Positions 60,712 through 64,000 of a DNA stretch of 64,000 nt are shown piece after piece. The DNA comes from Aequorivita aquimaris (lineage in GTDB: Bacteria; Bacteroidota; Bacteroidia; Flavobacteriales; Flavobacteriaceae). Each line of letters opens with the position of its first letter. The first letter of the stretch is position 1. A program made the translations under genes and the position numbers. The notes beneath the pieces are model-generated. The model had not been told where the DNA came from and did not search any database. It was given only the letters and a program-made list of their open reading frames with translations. The stretch lies in the NCBI RefSeq assembly GCF_001573155.1, contig NZ_JRWG01000007.1, positions 58,729-122,728 on the forward strand, in the 5' to 3' direction.

Positions 60712-61775
60712 AATCCTCTATTTATGATATTACATATTTTCAAAACGTTATTATCATCAAGATCGTGGAATAAAGGAAGACAAAGCACACGTAAAGAAAT
60801 GTTTTCTGAAATAGGGCAAGGTTTTTTATCTGCGTAAGGCAATAAGTTTAAACTGGGGTAAAAATAACGTCGTGGAAAAACTCCTTCTTTGTTCAATAAT
60901 TTCTGAATAGAAAGTAATTGTGTTTCATTGTCAAATAGCACGGGATAATAGGAGTAGTTCCATTGCGTTCCTTTCCTTAACTTTAAGACTCCCAAACTTT
61001 TCAAATTGTTTTTATATAACTCCACTACTCCTTTTCTTGTCTCTAAAATCGTTTTCATATATGGGAATACCGCCAGCCCCATAGCTGCCTGTAATTCACT
61101 CATTTTGGCATTGATGCCAATTCCCTGAAAAACCTCTGGCCCATAATGCCCAAAATTATGGTGATAAAATAATTTATCGTTTAGCTCATCAGAGTCCGTA
61201 AATAATGCTCCGCCTTCCCCGGTATGAAAAACTTTAGTAGCGTGAAAGCTACAGGTACTTATATCGCCATACTCAAAAATGCTTTTCTTCTTATAGGTTA
61301 CTCCAAAACAATGGGCGGCATCATATATAATTTTTAGGTTGTGCTTTTTAGCAATAATTTCAATCTCTTCAACTGCACAAGGGTTCCCGAAAACATGGGT
61401 TGCTAATATAGCGGTGGTTTTTGGGGTGATGGCCGCTTCAATCTTAGTCTCATCTATGGTCAAATATTTGGGATGGATGTCTACAAATACGGGGATACAA
61501 CCTTCCCACACAAGGGTGCTAGTGGTGGCTACATAACTAAAGGGGGTAGTAATTATTTCGCCCGATAAACCCAAAGCCTTAATAGCAATCTGCAATGGTA
61601 AAGTGCCATTAGTAGTTGCAATAATATTGGGAACCTTCAAATAATCTTTTAGCTTTTCCTCCAATTCCACAACTAACGCCCCCCGGTTTGTTATCCAACC
61701 AGCATACCAAGCCCTTTTTAGAATAGCGTTATATTCCTCTTGTGGGGGTAAGAAGGTTTTGGTTACGTTAATCAT
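60708..61775 (-). CDS. DegT/DnrJ/EryC1/StrS family nucleotide-sugar aminotransferase
   Basis: A 355-residue PLP-dependent aminotransferase. ATTNGTLPLQIAIKALGL (cofactor phosphate site), TPFSYVATTSTLVWEG, DAAHCFGVTYKKKSIFEYGD (Asp of the PLP ring contact) and CSFHATKVFHTGEGGALF with the Schiff-base Lys181, then GINAKMSELQAAMGLAVFPY. It transfers an amino group to a 4- or 3-keto-6-deoxy nucleotide sugar in the cytoplasm. The regiochemistry (VioA/WecE/FdtB-like) is not decidable. The ATG overlaps the upstream FkbM stop by one base (TAATG). Confidence 0.92.
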   Translation of the reverse strand: MINVTKTFLPPQEEYNAILKRAWYAGWITNRGALVVELEEKLKDYLKVPNIIATTNGTLPLQIAIKALGLSGEIITTPFSYVATTSTLVWEGCIPVFVDIHPKYLTIDETKIEAAITPKTTAILATHVFGNPCAVEEIEIIAKKHNLKIIYDAAHCFGVTYKKKSIFEYGDISTCSFHATKVFHTGEGGALFTDSDELNDKLFYHHNFGHYGPEVFQGIGINAKMSELQAAMGLAVFPYMKTILETRKGVVELYKNNLKSLGVLKLRKGTQWNYSYYPVLFDNETQLLSIQKLLNKEGVFPRRYFYPSLNLLPYADKKPCPISENISLRVLCLPLFHDLDDNNVLKICNIINRGL

Positions 61776-62917
61776 TATTTATTGATTCTTGGTTTTGCAA
61801 AACAAATAGTTTCTTCTGAATGAATAGTATAATGACCTAAAAAAATCTCATAGTCAAGTTTTAAGTCAATAATCCAATTGGGAATAAGCACAAGATCTCT
61901 CCTACTGTGATAAATGGCAATAGCAAGTTTGGGCCGAAATTTACGTATGGTATTTAGTGCACCCTCCAACGCAGCTGTCTCAGCACCTTCGATATCCATT
62001 TTAATGAAATCTACTTTTTCAATATTATTAATCTCTACAAAGTCATCGAGACTTATAGTGTGGGCCTCCCCTGTTTGCTTTTCAAATGGTTTCATTGATA
62101 CTTTACTAGCGGGACCATTATCCTTAAAGTATACCAACTCGTGTGATTTATTTGATATAGGATTTGTTATTAAATGAATCCGTGATTCAATATTAGGATT
62201 TAAGTGGATATTTTTATTGAATAATGCTATATTACCAGGAATAAATTCAAAGGAATAAACCTTACCTTTTTCTCCAACTCTATCAGCAAAATATAAGGCT
62301 GTATCTCCCCAACACGCGCCTAAATCAAATACAACGTCCCCCTCTTCTGCTGCAACAATATATTCATCATTCTCCTTATATGCATATTGTTCAATTATAA
62401 AATCTGTCGCAACACCAAGGGCTGTGAAATAAAGATTCACATCATATCCAATTTCCTTAAGATCAAATTTCGTTAGTAGAAAGTGTAGAAATTTGGGGTC
62501 AAAAGAGTCCGATTCATCTAACAGTGTACTGGCTGTTTGAAGTGCTTCCCAATAGTTTCTGTCATTTCGTGCCAATTTCACTTTCTGGAAACCCATTATA
62601 CGATATGCAATTAGGCTAACAAGAAGCTCTCTATTATTGTTGTTTAATGCATCCCAAAGTTTTTCATATTGCTCAGAATATTCATTTATAAAATCAATGG
62701 CCCTTTCTTTAACCGTTTTCGAGCGACTAAAAACTATAGTCTTTATAATTGTTTTTACCTTCGGTATAAAACCGGCAGGCAATTTTTTTGCTATTCCTTT
62801 TGAAACTTTTCTGCTTGAGTATGACCCAAATCTATCTTCGTCAAAATTTTCTATTCCAAAATTATTACCCTTCGATTGAGTAATTTTATTTATTAAGGTC
62901 TTTTCAAAATCAGTCAT
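61775..62917 (-). CDS. FkbM family methyltransferase
   Basis: A 380-residue protein. The C-terminal 220 residues hold the FkbM domain: GDVVFDLGACWGDTALYFAD, GKVYSFEFIPGNIALFNKNI, and VDFIKMDIEGAETAALEGAL, followed by KLAIAIYHSRRDLVLIPNWI. The N-terminal 160 residues are helical and charged, without a recognisable domain. It probably O-methylates a sugar in the glycan. It is the second FkbM gene of the locus and shares a one-base overlap with the aminotransferase. The upstream GT2 gene is 49 bases away. Confidence 0.86.
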   Translation of the reverse strand: MTDFEKTLINKITQSKGNNFGIENFDEDRFGSYSSRKVSKGIAKKLPAGFIPKVKTIIKTIVFSRSKTVKERAIDFINEYSEQYEKLWDALNNNNRELLVSLIAYRIMGFQKVKLARNDRNYWEALQTASTLLDESDSFDPKFLHFLLTKFDLKEIGYDVNLYFTALGVATDFIIEQYAYKENDEYIVAAEEGDVVFDLGACWGDTALYFADRVGEKGKVYSFEFIPGNIALFNKNIHLNPNIESRIHLITNPISNKSHELVYFKDNGPASKVSMKPFEKQTGEAHTISLDDFVEINNIEKVDFIKMDIEGAETAALEGALNTIRKFRPKLAIAIYHSRRDLVLIPNWIIDLKLDYEIFLGHYTIHSEETICFAKPRINK

Positions 62918-62966
62918 TAGTAAATATTATCCATTAGTCTTATAAATGAATTTCAATTAGCAACCT

Positions 62967-63911
62967 TTATTTTTCGTTAATGTCATAAAGTTTGTGTTTC
63001 ATTCTGTCAAATCCACGGTTAGTTAGGATATTTATCACTAAGAAATAAGAGAATAAAAGTGGAGATAAATTGAAAGCATTCCGGAAATGGTTAAAATTAC
63101 TAAATATTCTTCCATACTGTTTTCTCATAATAAATTGTTTATATAAATTTCTAGATTTCCTTTTATAGCCATCTACAATGAGGGGATTATGCGCATACTC
63201 ATTAATCATTTTTTCCCCTACAGTAAGTTGTGCTTTTAAGTATTTTTTGTTTCCGCCTGCCACCTTTTTGGTAATGCTGCTTGGAGTTACATTATATAAA
63301 TAATGGATACCATCAATTCTTCTATAGTTCCCTTTCTTGCGAAACAATTCGACGAAAAAAACATGGTCTTGTCCTCGCAGTAAATCTTCATCAAAGCGAT
63401 GTTCTCCCACAAAAGATCTTTCTAAAAAAGCATCCCCCATATAAACTGGTGGTTGAGTGAGAATAATTTTTTCATCATAATAAGATTCTCTTGCTTCATC
63501 AATAATCTTGGTAGATGCAGATAGAGTTTCTTTTGTTCTAGTGTGTCCCGTTATAACACAGTCAAAAATTCCATTTGCATATTTAAGTTTATCTTCTATT
63601 GCAAAAGGAGCAATGTAATCATCAGAATCTAAAAATGTTATATAGCTTCCTCTAGAGTTTTCAATACCGTAGTTGCGAGCCGCATTTCCCCCGGGCAATC
63701 GATCTTTAGGCCGGTGGTAATACCGAAAGCGTGAATCCTTAACCATATACCCCGCCATTAGTTCATCGGTTTGGTCAGTACTCCCATCATCCACCACAAT
63801 ACACTCCCAGTTTTGATAGGTCTGCGCCAGAACAGAATCCAGCGTTTCGCCAATAAGATGGGCGCGGTTGTAGGTGGGGATTATTATGGAAACTAAAGGT
63901 TGGGTCTTCAC
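62967..63911 (-). CDS. Family 2 glycosyltransferase
   Basis: A 314-residue GT-A enzyme starting at GTG 63911: VSIIIPTYNRAHLIGETLDS, WECIVVDDGSTDQTDELMAG, NAARNYGIENSRGSYITFLD with SDDYIAP as the metal site, and FDEDLLRGQDHVFFVELFRK as the catalytic region. The C-terminal third is basic with one weak hydrophobic helix. It is the most upstream gene of the locus visible here. The 89 bases after it to the window end hold no gene. Confidence 0.87.
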   Translation of the reverse strand: MKTQPLVSIIIPTYNRAHLIGETLDSVLAQTYQNWECIVVDDGSTDQTDELMAGYMVKDSRFRYYHRPKDRLPGGNAARNYGIENSRGSYITFLDSDDYIAPFAIEDKLKYANGIFDCVITGHTRTKETLSASTKIIDEARESYYDEKIILTQPPVYMGDAFLERSFVGEHRFDEDLLRGQDHVFFVELFRKKGNYRRIDGIHYLYNVTPSSITKKVAGGNKKYLKAQLTVGEKMINEYAHNPLIVDGYKRKSRNLYKQFIMRKQYGRIFSNFNHFRNAFNLSPLLFSYFLVINILTNRGFDRMKHKLYDINEK

Positions 63912-64000
63912 GGGGACATTAATTTGGGTTTAAAAGTAAGGAAAAGATTTTAATAGACGGTAGGCTTTAGTTCGTGGGCTTTATGCCGTGGGGGCGGGGG

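Overview
The window comes from a member of the Bacteroidota, most likely a Flavobacteriaceae species. The evidence is a type IX secretion (T9SS) C-terminal sorting domain (5754-8216), a PorV-type barrel (30240-31307), lipoproteins with acidic residues after the lipobox cysteine, flavobacterial -7 boxes (TAnnTTTG) before several genes, frequent TTG starts, few Shine-Dalgarno sequences, and a Kdo/LptB-type LPS pathway. I saw no rRNA, tRNA, CRISPR array or transposase. I cannot name the genus.

Layout. 1-8.2 kb: mixed genes (lipoproteins, CsaA, a thioredoxin-fold protein, a cyclophilin-FKBP fusion, an ABC-2 exporter pair and a T9SS-exported protein). 8.2-17.7 kb: a compact locus on both strands that looks like LPS/LOS core assembly (Kdo-kinase-like protein, GT9, several GT2, GT4, two methyltransferases, a polysaccharide deacetylase, and one GT2 gene made of two tandem copies). 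17.7-32.6 kb: housekeeping and envelope genes (tsaC, cca, ctaA, NdpA-like, recQ, kdsD, tatC, lptB, pssA, porV2-like, Lnb/DUF4105-like). 33.2-63.9 kb: a roughly 30-kb surface polysaccharide locus, all on the minus strand except one sulfotransferase. It carries the initiating sugar-phosphate transferase, an O-antigen ligase/polymerase-like membrane protein, many GT4 and GT2 enzymes, two FkbM methyltransferases, another methyltransferase, a glutaminase-less asparagine-synthase-like protein, two PAPS-type sulfotransferases, and an aminotransferase/WbqC/GNAT module for an N-acylated amino sugar. Its upstream end probably lies past the right edge; no flippase or Wza/Wzc-type export gene is visible here.

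How it fits together. kdsD supplies the Kdo precursor, the 8-17 kb locus would build and trim the core, and LptB powers LPS transport. The large locus would make a decorated (methylated, possibly sulfated and amidated, amino-sugar-containing) glycan started on undecaprenyl phosphate by the 33248-34639 enzyme. Many genes there are coupled by 1-4 nt overlaps.

The least expected signal is a set of short repeats built from about 9-bp units (CCACGAATA-CACGAAT or CCACAAAGG-CACAGAGGG). In two places they form inverted arms around a GxxExxY gene, giving units of about 450 bp (18276-18722 and 27921-28380). Elsewhere they occur as gene-less hairpins or half-sites. Three genes (cca, ctaA and the Lnb-like gene) have GTG start codons inside the repeat edge, and two genes take their stop codons from repeats. 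I regard this as the best candidate for an under-described mobile or domesticated element.
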